From assembly GCA_045126975.1 (NCBI GenBank), contig JBGVPL010000022.1:1-27005 (forward strand): a stretch of 27,005 bases of DNA, given 5' to 3'. The DNA is from Aphodosoma sp045126975. GTDB taxonomy: Bacteria > Bacteroidota > Bacteroidia > Bacteroidales > Paludibacteraceae. Positions 6,032 through 13,121 of the stretch are shown piece after piece (position 1 is the first letter of the stretch; each line of letters begins with the position of its first letter). The notes under the pieces were generated by a model. The model ran no database searches. It saw only the letters and a list, made by a program, of their open reading frames with translations, and was not told the origin of the DNA. Position numbers and translations under genes: made by a program.

Positions 6032-8653
6032 TTACGCTTTGCGGAGGTTGTCGATGCTTTCTTGGAGGGATTTGATTTTGGATTCGGCATCGGCTTGTTT
6101 TTTGCGTTCGTTTTCAACGATTTCTGGTTTGGCGTTGGCTACGAATTTTTCGTTACCGAGTTTTTTCATTACCGAATTCAAGAAGCCTTTGAGATACTCA
6201 ATCTCTGCTTCCATCTTCTTAATCTCTTCCTCTACGTTGATGTTGCTACCGAGTGGCACTGCATATTCTGTTACGCCGACCATGTAAGTAGCAGCTGTGG
6301 CATCTTTTTCGCCATGTGCGATAGATTCGAGGTTACACATTTTGGCAATCACTGAGTTGTAGGCATCGTTGTGACCTTCGCCTGTAACGACAAGTGTAAG
6401 AGCCTCTTTATTAGGAATGTTTTTGTCGAGACGCACTGTGCGAACACCTGCGATGATTTCTTTAACGAATTCGAAATCGGCGAGCAATGTGCTGTTGATT
6501 TCGCCTGCCTCAGGCATTGCTGCAACCATGACGCTTTCGCCTTCTTTGCGCTCATCAAGTACTTGCCAAATTTCTTCGGTGATGAATGGCATGAATGGGT
6601 GGAGGAGAAGCGTGAGTTTCTCGAAGAACGAGATTGTTGCGTTGTAGGTAGCACGGTCGATAGGTTTCTGATAAGCAGGCTTAATCATTTCGAGATACCA
6701 TGACGAGAACTCATCCCAGAAGAGTTTGTAAACAGTCATGAGTGCCTCACTGAGACGATATTTTGTGAAGTCGTCGTTGATTTCGTTGATTGTAGTAGAG
6801 AGTTTGCTATTGAACCAATCGATAGCAAGTCGTGAGCTTTCAGGTTGTTCGATATCAGCCACTTCCCAGCCTTTGATGAGGCGGAGGGCATTCCATATCT
6901 TGTTGTTGAAGTTACGACCTTGTTCGCAAAGAGCTTCGTCGAAAAGGATGTCGTTGCCAGCAGGCGCAGCGAGCATCATACCCATACGCACACCGTCTGC
7001 GCCGAACTTCTCGATGAGTTCGAGAGGGTCAGGTGAGTTGCCAAGTGATTTAGACATCTTACGACCGATTTTGTCGCGCACGATACCTGTGAAATATACG
7101 TTGCGGAAAGGCATGTCGCCTTTGTATTCGTAGCCTGCCATAATCATACGAGCCACCCAGAAGAAGATGATGTCTGGACCTGTTACGAGGTCGGCAGTTG
7201 GGTAGTAGTAGTTGATTTCGTCGTTGTTAGGGTTGTTGATACCGTCGAACAACGAGATAGGCCACAACCAAGATGAGAACCATGTGTCGAGACAGTCTTC
7301 GTCTTGACGGAGGTCGTCGAGTGTGAGGGCATTATTGCCTGTTTTAGTACGAGCAGCTTCGAGGGCTTTTTCGGCAGTTTCGGCTACTACATAACCACCT
7401 TCAGGTAAGTAGTAAGCAGGAATGCGATGACCCCACCAAAGTTGGCGGCTGATACACCAATCTTTGATATTTTCGAGCCAGTGGCGATATGTGTTTTTGT
7501 ATTTAGCAGGATAGAATTTGATGTCGTCGTTCATCACAGGAGCGAGAGCGATGTCGGCAAGGTGCTCCATTTTGAGGAACCATTGCATTGAGAGTTTTGG
7601 TTCGATAGGTACATTAGTACGCTCAGAACAACCAACTTTGTTGTTGTAGTCTTCAACCTTTTCGAGCAAGCCAGCAGCTTCGAGGTCGATAACAATTTGT
7701 TTGCGCACATCGAAGCGGTCCATACCTACGTACATGCCAGCAGCCTCACTGAGAGTACCATTGTCGTTGAAGATATCGATGCTTTGGAGATTGTGTTTTT
7801 CGCCAAGCATATAGTCTTTGATGTCATGGGCAGGAGTAACTTTGAGACAACCAGTACCAAACTCAACATCAACATATTCGTCCTCGATAACAGGCACTTC
7901 GCGACCAACGAGAGGCACAATTACGCGTTTGCCTTTGAGGTGAGTGTTTTTAGGGTCGTTAGGGTTGATACACATAGCTGTGTCGCCCATGATAGTTTCA
8001 GGACGAGTAGTAGCCACGATAGCGTAAGTATCTTCGCCTACGACTTTATAGCGGAGGTAGTAGAGTTTGCTTTGTTGTTCTTTGAAGATAACCTCTTCGT
8101 CAGAGAGAGCAGTGAGGGCTTTAGGGTCCCAGTTGACCATACGCACACCACGATAGATGAGGCCTTTGTTGTAGAGGTCGCAGAACACTTTGATTACCGA
8201 CTCAGAGCGTTTTTCGTCCATAGTGAACGATGTGCGGTCCCAATCGCAAGAGGCACCGAGTTTGCGGAGTTGTTGGAGGATGATACCACCATGCTCGTGA
8301 GTCCAATCCCATGCGTGTTTCAAGAATTCATCGCGTGAGAGGTCGGTTTTCTTAATGCCTTGAGCAGCGAGGCGGTTGACCACCTTAGCCTCAGTAGCAA
8401 TAGAGGCGTGGTCGGTGCCAGGCACCCAACATGCGTTGAAACCCATCATACGTGCACGACGCACGAGGATGTCTTGAATAGTGTTGTTGAGCATGTGGCC
8501 CATGTGGAGCACACCTGTTACGTTTGGTGGTGGGATAACTATTGTGTAAGGCTTACGACCATCAGGTTTGCTTGAGAAAAGTGCGTGGTCAAGCCAATAT
8601 TGATACCATTTTTGTTCTACGTCTTGTGGATTGTATTTACTTGCTAATTCCAT
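6032..8653 (-). CDS. valS: Valyl-tRNA synthetase
   Basis: This is a complete 873-residue class Ia aminoacyl-tRNA synthetase that charges tRNA-Val with valine using ATP. The HIGH-type motif is HMGH at residues 50-53, after PPPNVTGVL. The KMSKS loop is at 532-536 (RKMSKSLGN). Between them lies the CP1 editing domain, including TTRPETIMGDTA and the CLKVTPAHD block. The anticodon-binding domain follows. The C-terminal arm (about 805-873) is a coiled coil starting VEEEIKKMEAEIEYLKG, a feature of ValRS. Length and order are those of the normal bacterial enzyme. The leader contains three heptamer units (8666-8686) and a copy of the 96-bp dispersed repeat (8732-8827). Transcription probably ends at the hairpin 5926-5967. 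Confidence 0.97.
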   Translation of the reverse strand: MELASKYNPQDVEQKWYQYWLDHALFSSKPDGRKPYTIVIPPPNVTGVLHMGHMLNNTIQDILVRRARMMGFNACWVPGTDHASIATEAKVVNRLAAQGIKKTDLSRDEFLKHAWDWTHEHGGIILQQLRKLGASCDWDRTSFTMDEKRSESVIKVFCDLYNKGLIYRGVRMVNWDPKALTALSDEEVIFKEQQSKLYYLRYKVVGEDTYAIVATTRPETIMGDTAMCINPNDPKNTHLKGKRVIVPLVGREVPVIEDEYVDVEFGTGCLKVTPAHDIKDYMLGEKHNLQSIDIFNDNGTLSEAAGMYVGMDRFDVRKQIVIDLEAAGLLEKVEDYNNKVGCSERTNVPIEPKLSMQWFLKMEHLADIALAPVMNDDIKFYPAKYKNTYRHWLENIKDWCISRQLWWGHRIPAYYLPEGGYVVAETAEKALEAARTKTGNNALTLDDLRQDEDCLDTWFSSWLWPISLFDGINNPNNDEINYYYPTADLVTGPDIIFFWVARMIMAGYEYKGDMPFRNVYFTGIVRDKIGRKMSKSLGNSPDPLELIEKFGADGVRMGMMLAAPAGNDILFDEALCEQGRNFNNKIWNALRLIKGWEVADIEQPESSRLAIDWFNSKLSTTINEINDDFTKYRLSEALMTVYKLFWDEFSSWYLEMIKPAYQKPIDRATYNATISFFEKLTLLLHPFMPFITEEIWQVLDERKEGESVMVAAMPEAGEINSTLLADFEFVKEIIAGVRTVRLDKNIPNKEALTLVVTGEGHNDAYNSVIAKMCNLESIAHGEKDATAATYMVGVTEYAVPLGSNINVEEEIKKMEAEIEYLKGFLNSVMKKLGNEKFVANAKPEIVENERKKQADAESKIKSLQESIDNLRKA

Positions 8654-8665
8654 AAGTTAATGTAT

Positions 8666-8686
8666 AGTGATTAGTGATTAGTGATT
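8666..8686 (-). repeat. Heptamer array in the valS leader
   Basis: Three perfect AGTGATT units on the + strand lie 13 bases upstream of the valS ATG (minus strand). Confidence 0.85.
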
Positions 8687-8731
8687 GTTTTTTTTGACAA
8701 AAAGACAAAAAGATATATTTTTATTTTCTTG

Positions 8732-8827
8732 ACATACTTTAAACATGTCTTTGGTGTCGAGATTTTACAGAGTAAAAGCGAGACCATTATGAATAAAAAG
8801 AAAATATGTTCTTATGTCATTCTGTCT
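8732..8827 (-). repeat. 96-bp dispersed repeat, copy 1
   Basis: Read on the minus strand, these 96 bases match 15715-15810 on the + strand without gaps at 86 positions. The first 24 bases (from AGACAGAATGACATAAGAAC) and a central TCTCGACACCAAAGACAT block are identical. The copy begins 17 bases after the 3' end of the gene at 8844 and precedes valS in the same orientation. Confidence 0.88.
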
Positions 8828-8843
8828 TAAAATAATTTATATT

Positions 8844-9224
8844 TTATCGTACAGCAATGATGCTATCGACAACGAATTCGCTGACGCCACGCCATACGAG
8901 AGGGTTGAGGTACTCTTTGTAATGGAGTTCGACTTGCTTGCCTGAGCAACGCATGAGCGAGTCGGCAATGGCTTTGTCGGTTACAGAGAATTGAAACTCG
9001 TAGCTTTGGATGCCTGAGGCTACGCCATTGGCTGTTTGACCTTTGAAACCTGCTTGGATGAGTTTGCCTTCGTAGGTTTTGAAGATATAGCCCTTGTGGA
9101 CCATATAGTTGAGCTCGCCAGCTTTTACGCCTTCACCAAATACGAAGAAGTATTGGAAATAGATGACTCCTGCAATGACCAATACTGCGATTAGCGATAT
9201 GATACCGATTATTTTTGCTTTCAT
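8844..9224 (-). CDS. Small membrane-anchored conserved protein
   Basis: The 126-residue product starts MKAKIIGIISLIAVLVIAGV, a single N-terminal membrane anchor or uncleaved signal (about 4-28). A small soluble, probably periplasmic beta-rich domain follows, with motifs VHKGYIFKTYEGKL and YEFQFSVTDKAIADSL. I recognise the type as a conserved Bacteroidota protein. Some relatives carry a 6-phosphogluconate dehydrogenase label in databases, which this sequence does not support: there is no nucleotide-binding fold and it is far too short. The ATG at 9224 is preferred over an in-frame TTG at 9245, because the latter would start inside the heptamer array and precede the hydrophobic segment with a short unrelated tail. 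Function unknown. Confidence 0.7.
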   Translation of the reverse strand: MKAKIIGIISLIAVLVIAGVIYFQYFFVFGEGVKAGELNYMVHKGYIFKTYEGKLIQAGFKGQTANGVASGIQSYEFQFSVTDKAIADSLMRCSGKQVELHYKEYLNPLVWRGVSEFVVDSIIAVR

Positions 9225-9240
9225 AGTTTGTATATTTTTT

Positions 9241-9315
9241 GTCAACAGTCTATAGTCAACAGTCTATGGTCTGTCGTCTGTTGACATGACTGAAGGGAGT
9301 TTATTGTCTGTTGAC
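9241..9315 (-). repeat. Heptamer array of the GACTGTT family
   Basis: Six consecutive units lie at 9241-9282: GTCAACA, GTCTATA, GTCAACA, GTCTATG, GTCTGTC, GTCTGTT. A separate GTCTGTTGAC follows at 9306-9315. The tract occupies the leader of the gene at 8844-9224 and resembles the tracts at 1676-1744 and 3552-3582. Confidence 0.82.
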
Positions 9316-9324
9316 TTTATATAT

Positions 9325-9519
9325 TCAAAAATTTTGCCAAAGTTTGTTGTTTAATATCTCGCGAAGACAATCTACACAAAGGCAATCAGTATATTCGCTA
9401 GCTATATAATTTCGTGCTTCGGGTGTTAGTTGCACAGAGGCGCATTGGCATTTGGTTATATCATCATTGTGGCGACAGATGAATTTTGCTCCACAACGTG
9501 GACAAGTTTTTTCTTGCAT
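9325..9519 (-). CDS. Cysteine-rich CWC family protein
   Basis: This 64-residue protein has eight cysteines (C6, C9, C15, C24, C26, C46, C48, C51) arranged as CPxCGAxFxC, then CxC, then CLCxxC near the end. The pattern matches the Cys_rich_CWC family (PF14375), small proteins expected to bind zinc. The CWC triplet itself reads CQC here, a conservative departure. Length is normal. It precedes the small membrane protein on the same strand with about 100 bases between them, filled by a heptamer array. No function is established for the family. Confidence 0.78.
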   Translation of the reverse strand: MQEKTCPRCGAKFICRHNDDITKCQCASVQLTPEARNYIASEYTDCLCVDCLREILNNKLWQNF

Positions 9520-9854
9520 ATTTTTGTTTGTTACTTTTATTTCCCTTAGATGTTTTGTTTCCCACAGATGACACGGATAACACGGATTTCTTTTTCCCTT
9601 TTTTTTGATGAGCTCTCTTGCTGCGCAAGAAATCGCTCAATCGGATTGTCACAGATACGACATCGCTTCGCTTGTCTGAAGATAGTATTATTAAATCTGT
9701 GTGAATCTGTAGTGCAATTTTGTCGAAGACAAAGAGCGAATCGAAAAACTTTATAGTTCTATAAATTTTTTATTTATTCTCACAGAAATTGTTTGGCTTA
9801 AAAATAAATAATCTAAGAGATCTGTGCAATCTGTGGGAGATAAAAATATAATGT
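9520..9854. repeat. Gene-free region with nonamer repeats, locus 1
   Basis: No credible gene lies in these 335 bases. There are three short 9-bp-period tracts: CACAGATGA, CACGGATAA, CACGGATTT (9563-9589); the reverse-sense pair AAATCTGTG, TGAATCTGT (9693-9710); and a pair around 9819-9836. A 6-bp palindrome with a 3-base loop lies at 9616-9630. The 13-mer at 9731-9743 reappears inverted at 23241-23253, in the other locus of the same family. Confidence 0.7.
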
Positions 9855-10334
9855 TTATAAAATCAGGTCGTTTAAAGTTGCGTTGCTGACGGTGATTAAA
9901 TCGTTTGGGGCGATTTGGATTTGCAGACCACGCACTCCTGCGCTGATGTAAATATGGTCGAAATCAGTGGCAGTAGAGTGGATGTAGGTAGGAAATGGCT
10001 TTTTCATACCAATAGGCGAACAACCACCACGTATATAGCCTGTAGTGGGGAGGAGTTCCTTCATCGGTATGAGGTCGCAATTTTTGTTGCCACTTACTTT
10101 TGCTGCTTTTTTCAAATCAACTTCGTGGTTACCCGGAATGACACAGACGAAATAGCCCGATTTGTCGCCTTTGAGAACAAGAGTTTTGAATACTTGGTTG
10201 ATGTCTTCACCAAGGCTTTCGGCAACATGTCCGGCATCAAGATGTTGCTCATCCACTTGGTAAGGGATGAGTTGATAGTTGATTTTCTTTTGGTCGAGTA
10301 GGCGAGCAGCGTTAGTCTTGCTGATTTTTGCCAT
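9855..10334 (-). CDS. ybaK: YbaK/EbsC family aminoacyl-tRNA deacylase
   Basis: The 159-residue product is a complete YbaK-type protein that removes wrongly attached cysteine from tRNA-Pro, acting in trans in the cytoplasm. Diagnostic blocks are FKTLVLKGDKSGYFVCVIPG (the conserved K in KTL contacts substrate), LDLKKAAKVSGNK-like VDLKKAAKV, and GYIRGGCSPIGMKK, the signature loop, followed by ISAGVRGLQIQIAP. Its ATG overlaps the stop of the upstream gene by one base (TAATG), so the two are translationally coupled. Length matches the family. Confidence 0.93.
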   Translation of the reverse strand: MAKISKTNAARLLDQKKINYQLIPYQVDEQHLDAGHVAESLGEDINQVFKTLVLKGDKSGYFVCVIPGNHEVDLKKAAKVSGNKNCDLIPMKELLPTTGYIRGGCSPIGMKKPFPTYIHSTATDFDHIYISAGVRGLQIQIAPNDLITVSNATLNDLIL

Positions 10335-10618
10335 TACTCGCTGATTTTGTTCATATCTTCAATAAGAGCGAGAGTAGCTGCGTTGAAGTCTTGAATCAAT
10401 GCACCGTAGTATTGTTTTACGCGTTTAGGGTCTTTTGTACCTTCTGGGTGGTTAGCACGTGCAATGAATTCATCGTTGATTTCGATAATACGACCAGCGA
10501 AAGAGTCGAGAACGTTGTTATCGAATTTAGGAAGCACGAGGTTACAGATGATACATTCGTCCATCAATTGTCCGAGAATAGCACGGATTTGTTTTTTGAG
10601 AGTTCTACGATTTGCCAT
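10334..10618 (-). CDS. Conserved 94-residue protein of unknown function
   Basis: The product starts MANRRTLKKQIRAILGQLMD, is predominantly helical and has no membrane segment. It has two close cysteines (ECIICNLV) and a charged middle region. It resembles a small hypothetical protein conserved in Bacteroidota, but I cannot name a domain. The ATG at 10618 is chosen because the open frame upstream of it is repeat-derived intergenic sequence (TTTGAAA heptamers). The stop overlaps the ybaK start by one base, suggesting coordinated expression with the tRNA-editing gene. Confidence 0.72.
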   Translation of the reverse strand: MANRRTLKKQIRAILGQLMDECIICNLVLPKFDNNVLDSFAGRIIEINDEFIARANHPEGTKDPKRVKQYYGALIQDFNAATLALIEDMNKISE

Positions 10619-10629
10619 AATTTTTATAA

Positions 10630-10738
10630 TTTGAAATGTGAAATTTGAAATGTGAACTGAAAGTCTTTGTGCCTTTGATAATAAAAATTTGCCATGCGAC
10701 ATTAATTAACTTTCAAATTTAAAATTTCAACTTTCAAC
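10630..10738. repeat. Inverted pair of heptamer arrays
   Basis: The left array (10630-10657) is TTTGAAA, TGTGAAA, TTTGAAA, TGTGAAC. The right array (10711-10738) is TTTCAAA, TTTAAAA, TTTCAAC, TTTCAAC. They are approximate reverse complements around a 53-base core that contains GCCATGCG, a string also found in the core at 19463. The element fills the space between the ClC gene and the 94-residue gene. Confidence 0.82.
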
Positions 10739-10745
10739 TTGTTGA

Positions 10746-12533
10746 TTATTCTTCCGAGAAGTGAACGAGCACTTTGCGGTAGGTGTTGAATATCTTTGAT
10801 TTAGATACGAATCCAATGTATTTGTTTTCTTCATCGACTACAGGGAGATTCCATGCGCCAGTGGTTTCGAATGTGTCCATCACTTTGTCCATCGGCATAT
10901 TGACCACGATGCGTGCAGGTGGCATATTCATGAGTTCTTGCACCTTGTAGCGGTCGTAGAGTTCGGGACGGAACATGATATTGCGCACTTCGTCGAGCGA
11001 AACAATACCAACGAAACGTTGTGTTTTAGGATTGACCACTGGGAATAGGTTGCGATTGGATTTAGATATTACTTTTACTAATTGTCCGAGTGTAGTGTCA
11101 GGTGTAACGATAGAGAGGTCGGTTTCGATTACATTATCCATTTTCATTAGCGTGAGCACTGCGCGGTCTTTGTGGTGAGTGAGCAATTCGCCTTTTTGAG
11201 CAAGACGCATAGCATAGAGCGAGTGGCGTTCGAAAATGATGATTGTAAGGTAGGCAACTACCGAAGTAATTATGAGGGTCATAAATAGGTCGTAGCCACC
11301 TGTGAGCTCGGCGATAAGGAATGTACCTGTAAGAGGTGCGTGCATTACGCCCGACATAAGACCAGCCATACCTGCAAAAGCAAAGTTTTGATGAGGCACT
11401 GGTAAGCCAATAATATTTAATGCTTCGGCAACAACAAAACCTGTGATACAGCCAACAAAGAGTGATGGCGCAAATATACCACCAGTACCACCAGCTCCGT
11501 TAGTAGCTGCAGAAGCAAATATTTTAAAGAAAATAATTAGCGAGAGATAGAGTAGTATTGCCCAAGATTCGAAGCGAAATTCGTAAAGGAATGATTGATT
11601 GAATAGGTTGTAACATTCGCCTGTAAGGAGGGCGTTGATGGTGTCGTAACCCTCACCATAGAGAGGTGGAAAGAGGAAGATTAAACCGCCAAGCATAAGA
11701 CCTCCGACTGCTATTTTTTTGTATGGAGTTTTAAGACGACGGAATATACCTTCGAGCCAATTCATTCCACGTGTGAAGTATAGAGAAATCAATCCGCAGG
11801 CAACTCCGAGTAGAAGGAGATAAGGTACGCGGTCGAGGGTGAATGGGGCATAGTTATCGAAACGGAACATAACCTCATTGCCCATAAAGAAATAAGAGAA
11901 GGCAGTAGCTGTAACTGAAGCTATGAGCAAAGGTACGATTGAGGTCATTGTGAGGTCCATCAATAATACTTCCATAACGAAAGCCACACCAGCGATAGGG
12001 GCTTTGAAGATACCACCTACAGCACCTGCAGCACCACAACCCACGAGGAGCATAAGAGTGCGTTGGTCGAGTTTGAAAAATTGACCGAGATTAGAGCCAA
12101 TAGCTGAGCCAGTTAATACAATAGGTGCTTCGGCTCCGACCGAACCACCAAAACCGATAGTAATACTCGATGCAACTATTGAAGACCAGCAGTTGTGGAG
12201 TTTGATTATAGCTTTATGTTGAGAAATTGCGTAGAGAATTTTGGTAACACCATGAGAGATGTCGTCTTTTACGATGTATTTTACGAACAAGGAAGCGATG
12301 ATGATACCAACTGCAGGGAAAGCAAGATACCAATAGTTCAAAGAGTCGTTAGCCATCAGTGATTTAACGATATTTTGAACAAAGTGTATCGAACTTTTGA
12401 GTAAGAAAGCTGCGAGTGCACATCCAAGACCTGTAATGAAAGCAAGTATTAGGATAAATTGCTTGTCTTTGATGTGTTTTTCGCGTAAATCTAAAAGTTT
12501 TTGGTATATATTATCAATATTAGGAATGTTCAT
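10746..12533 (-). CDS. ClC-family chloride channel/antiporter with CBS domains
   Basis: The 595-residue inner-membrane protein carries a full ClC core (about 20-450) and two C-terminal CBS domains (about 465-590), which usually bind adenine nucleotides. Helix N-type block GGIFAPSLFVG is present. The block GGSVGAEAPIVLTG corresponds to the GREGP region, with E135 in the place of the gating glutamate, which favours proton-coupled chloride exchange over a pure channel. ISHGV stands where the GSGIP filter motif is expected. Length agrees with ClC-CBS proteins of Bacteroidota. The final strand residues ISKSKIF-like VSKSKIFNTYRKVLVHF end the second CBS domain. Promoter at 12633-12662. Substrate anion and coupling are inferred from the family. 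Confidence 0.93.
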   Translation of the reverse strand: MNIPNIDNIYQKLLDLREKHIKDKQFILILAFITGLGCALAAFLLKSSIHFVQNIVKSLMANDSLNYWYLAFPAVGIIIASLFVKYIVKDDISHGVTKILYAISQHKAIIKLHNCWSSIVASSITIGFGGSVGAEAPIVLTGSAIGSNLGQFFKLDQRTLMLLVGCGAAGAVGGIFKAPIAGVAFVMEVLLMDLTMTSIVPLLIASVTATAFSYFFMGNEVMFRFDNYAPFTLDRVPYLLLLGVACGLISLYFTRGMNWLEGIFRRLKTPYKKIAVGGLMLGGLIFLFPPLYGEGYDTINALLTGECYNLFNQSFLYEFRFESWAILLYLSLIIFFKIFASAATNGAGGTGGIFAPSLFVGCITGFVVAEALNIIGLPVPHQNFAFAGMAGLMSGVMHAPLTGTFLIAELTGGYDLFMTLIITSVVAYLTIIIFERHSLYAMRLAQKGELLTHHKDRAVLTLMKMDNVIETDLSIVTPDTTLGQLVKVISKSNRNLFPVVNPKTQRFVGIVSLDEVRNIMFRPELYDRYKVQELMNMPPARIVVNMPMDKVMDTFETTGAWNLPVVDEENKYIGFVSKSKIFNTYRKVLVHFSEE

Positions 12534-12632
12534 TTTGAATAATAGAGAGTAATAAGTTGTAAGATCTATCGGGTTAGATTTTACATAGAAATAAAAATCT
12601 TTCTATTTATTTTATGAATTGCTATTTAGATG

Positions 12633-12662
12633 CAAAGTTACAAAAAAATATTAATAAAGCAA
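12633..12662 (-). promoter_or_regulatory. Promoter of the ClC gene
   Basis: On the minus strand TTG (12662-12660), 19 bp and TAACTTTG (12640-12633) match the Bacteroidota consensus. It implies a leader of about 95 bases before the ATG at 12533. Confidence 0.72.
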
Positions 12663-12869
12663 ATAAAGTTAATATCAAATACTAACTTTTTTGTTTTTGT
12701 GATATTGAAATGATGCTATAGTGTTATTTTTTTAAGGTAATTGATATTTTTTTGTATAATTATAAAGGAGATAATTTTCAATTTTAGGGTGCGTTTTTGG
12801 AAGTTTTGTAGTGTTTATCGGAGGTGTTGATATGTTAATAACTTTTGTAAAAAAAAGTTGTTTTTTCTT

Positions 12870-12899
12870 TTGCTATGTTGTAAAAAAATAGTACTTTTG
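12870..12899 (+). promoter_or_regulatory. Promoter of nrdJ
   Basis: TTG (12870-12872), 19 bp and TACTTTTG (12892-12899) match the Bacteroidota -33/-7 consensus. The implied leader is about 215 bases, AT-rich, and includes the heptamer arrays at 12978-13104. Apart from the two divergent promoters, I see nothing else in the 588-base intergenic region 12534-13121, and no cobalamin riboswitch core. Confidence 0.7.
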
Positions 12900-12977
12900 C
12901 AAGGTTATTTGCTGTGAGAAGTGTGCTGTTTTGGAAAACTTTTTTGAAAATGATTTACAAAAAGATATCTAAAATGT

Positions 12978-13104
12978 GAAAGTTGAAAGTTGAGAGATTA
13001 AAGAGTAATTAGTAATTAATTTAGTAATAAAATTTCCTATTTCTTATTATTTATTCTCTACTTCTCACTCCTAACTATTAACTAACAACTAATAACTAAT
13101 AACT
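12978..13104 (+). repeat. Heptamer arrays in the nrdJ leader
   Basis: Six units run from 12978 to 13019: GAAAGTT twice, GAGAGAT, TAAAGAG, TAATTAG, TAATTAA. After an AT-rich core, seven units run from 13056 to 13104: CTCTACT, TCTCACT, CCTAACT, ATTAACT, AACAACT, AATAACT, AATAACT. The second array ends 17 bases before the GTG start of nrdJ. Confidence 0.82.
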
Positions 13105-13121
13105 AAACATTAAGATATACC

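Noticed and set aside
7697..8338. Long + strand frame opposite valS
   Set aside because: It is antisense to a complete, well-motifed valS, and its composition reflects the opposite strand's codons.
9225..9245. TTG start for the small membrane protein
   Set aside because: It starts in the heptamer array. The ATG at 9224 directly precedes the hydrophobic anchor.
9550..9756. 68-residue frame in the first nonamer locus
   Set aside because: It is mostly translated nonamer repeats and palindromes, with no recognisable domain.
10619..10702. Longer N-terminus for the 94-residue protein
   Set aside because: The added codons are translated TTTGAAA heptamers and adjoining intergenic sequence.
12900..13121. 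Cobalamin riboswitch before nrdJ
   Set aside because: No B12-box or conserved paired core was visible; the region is AT-rich and repetitive.
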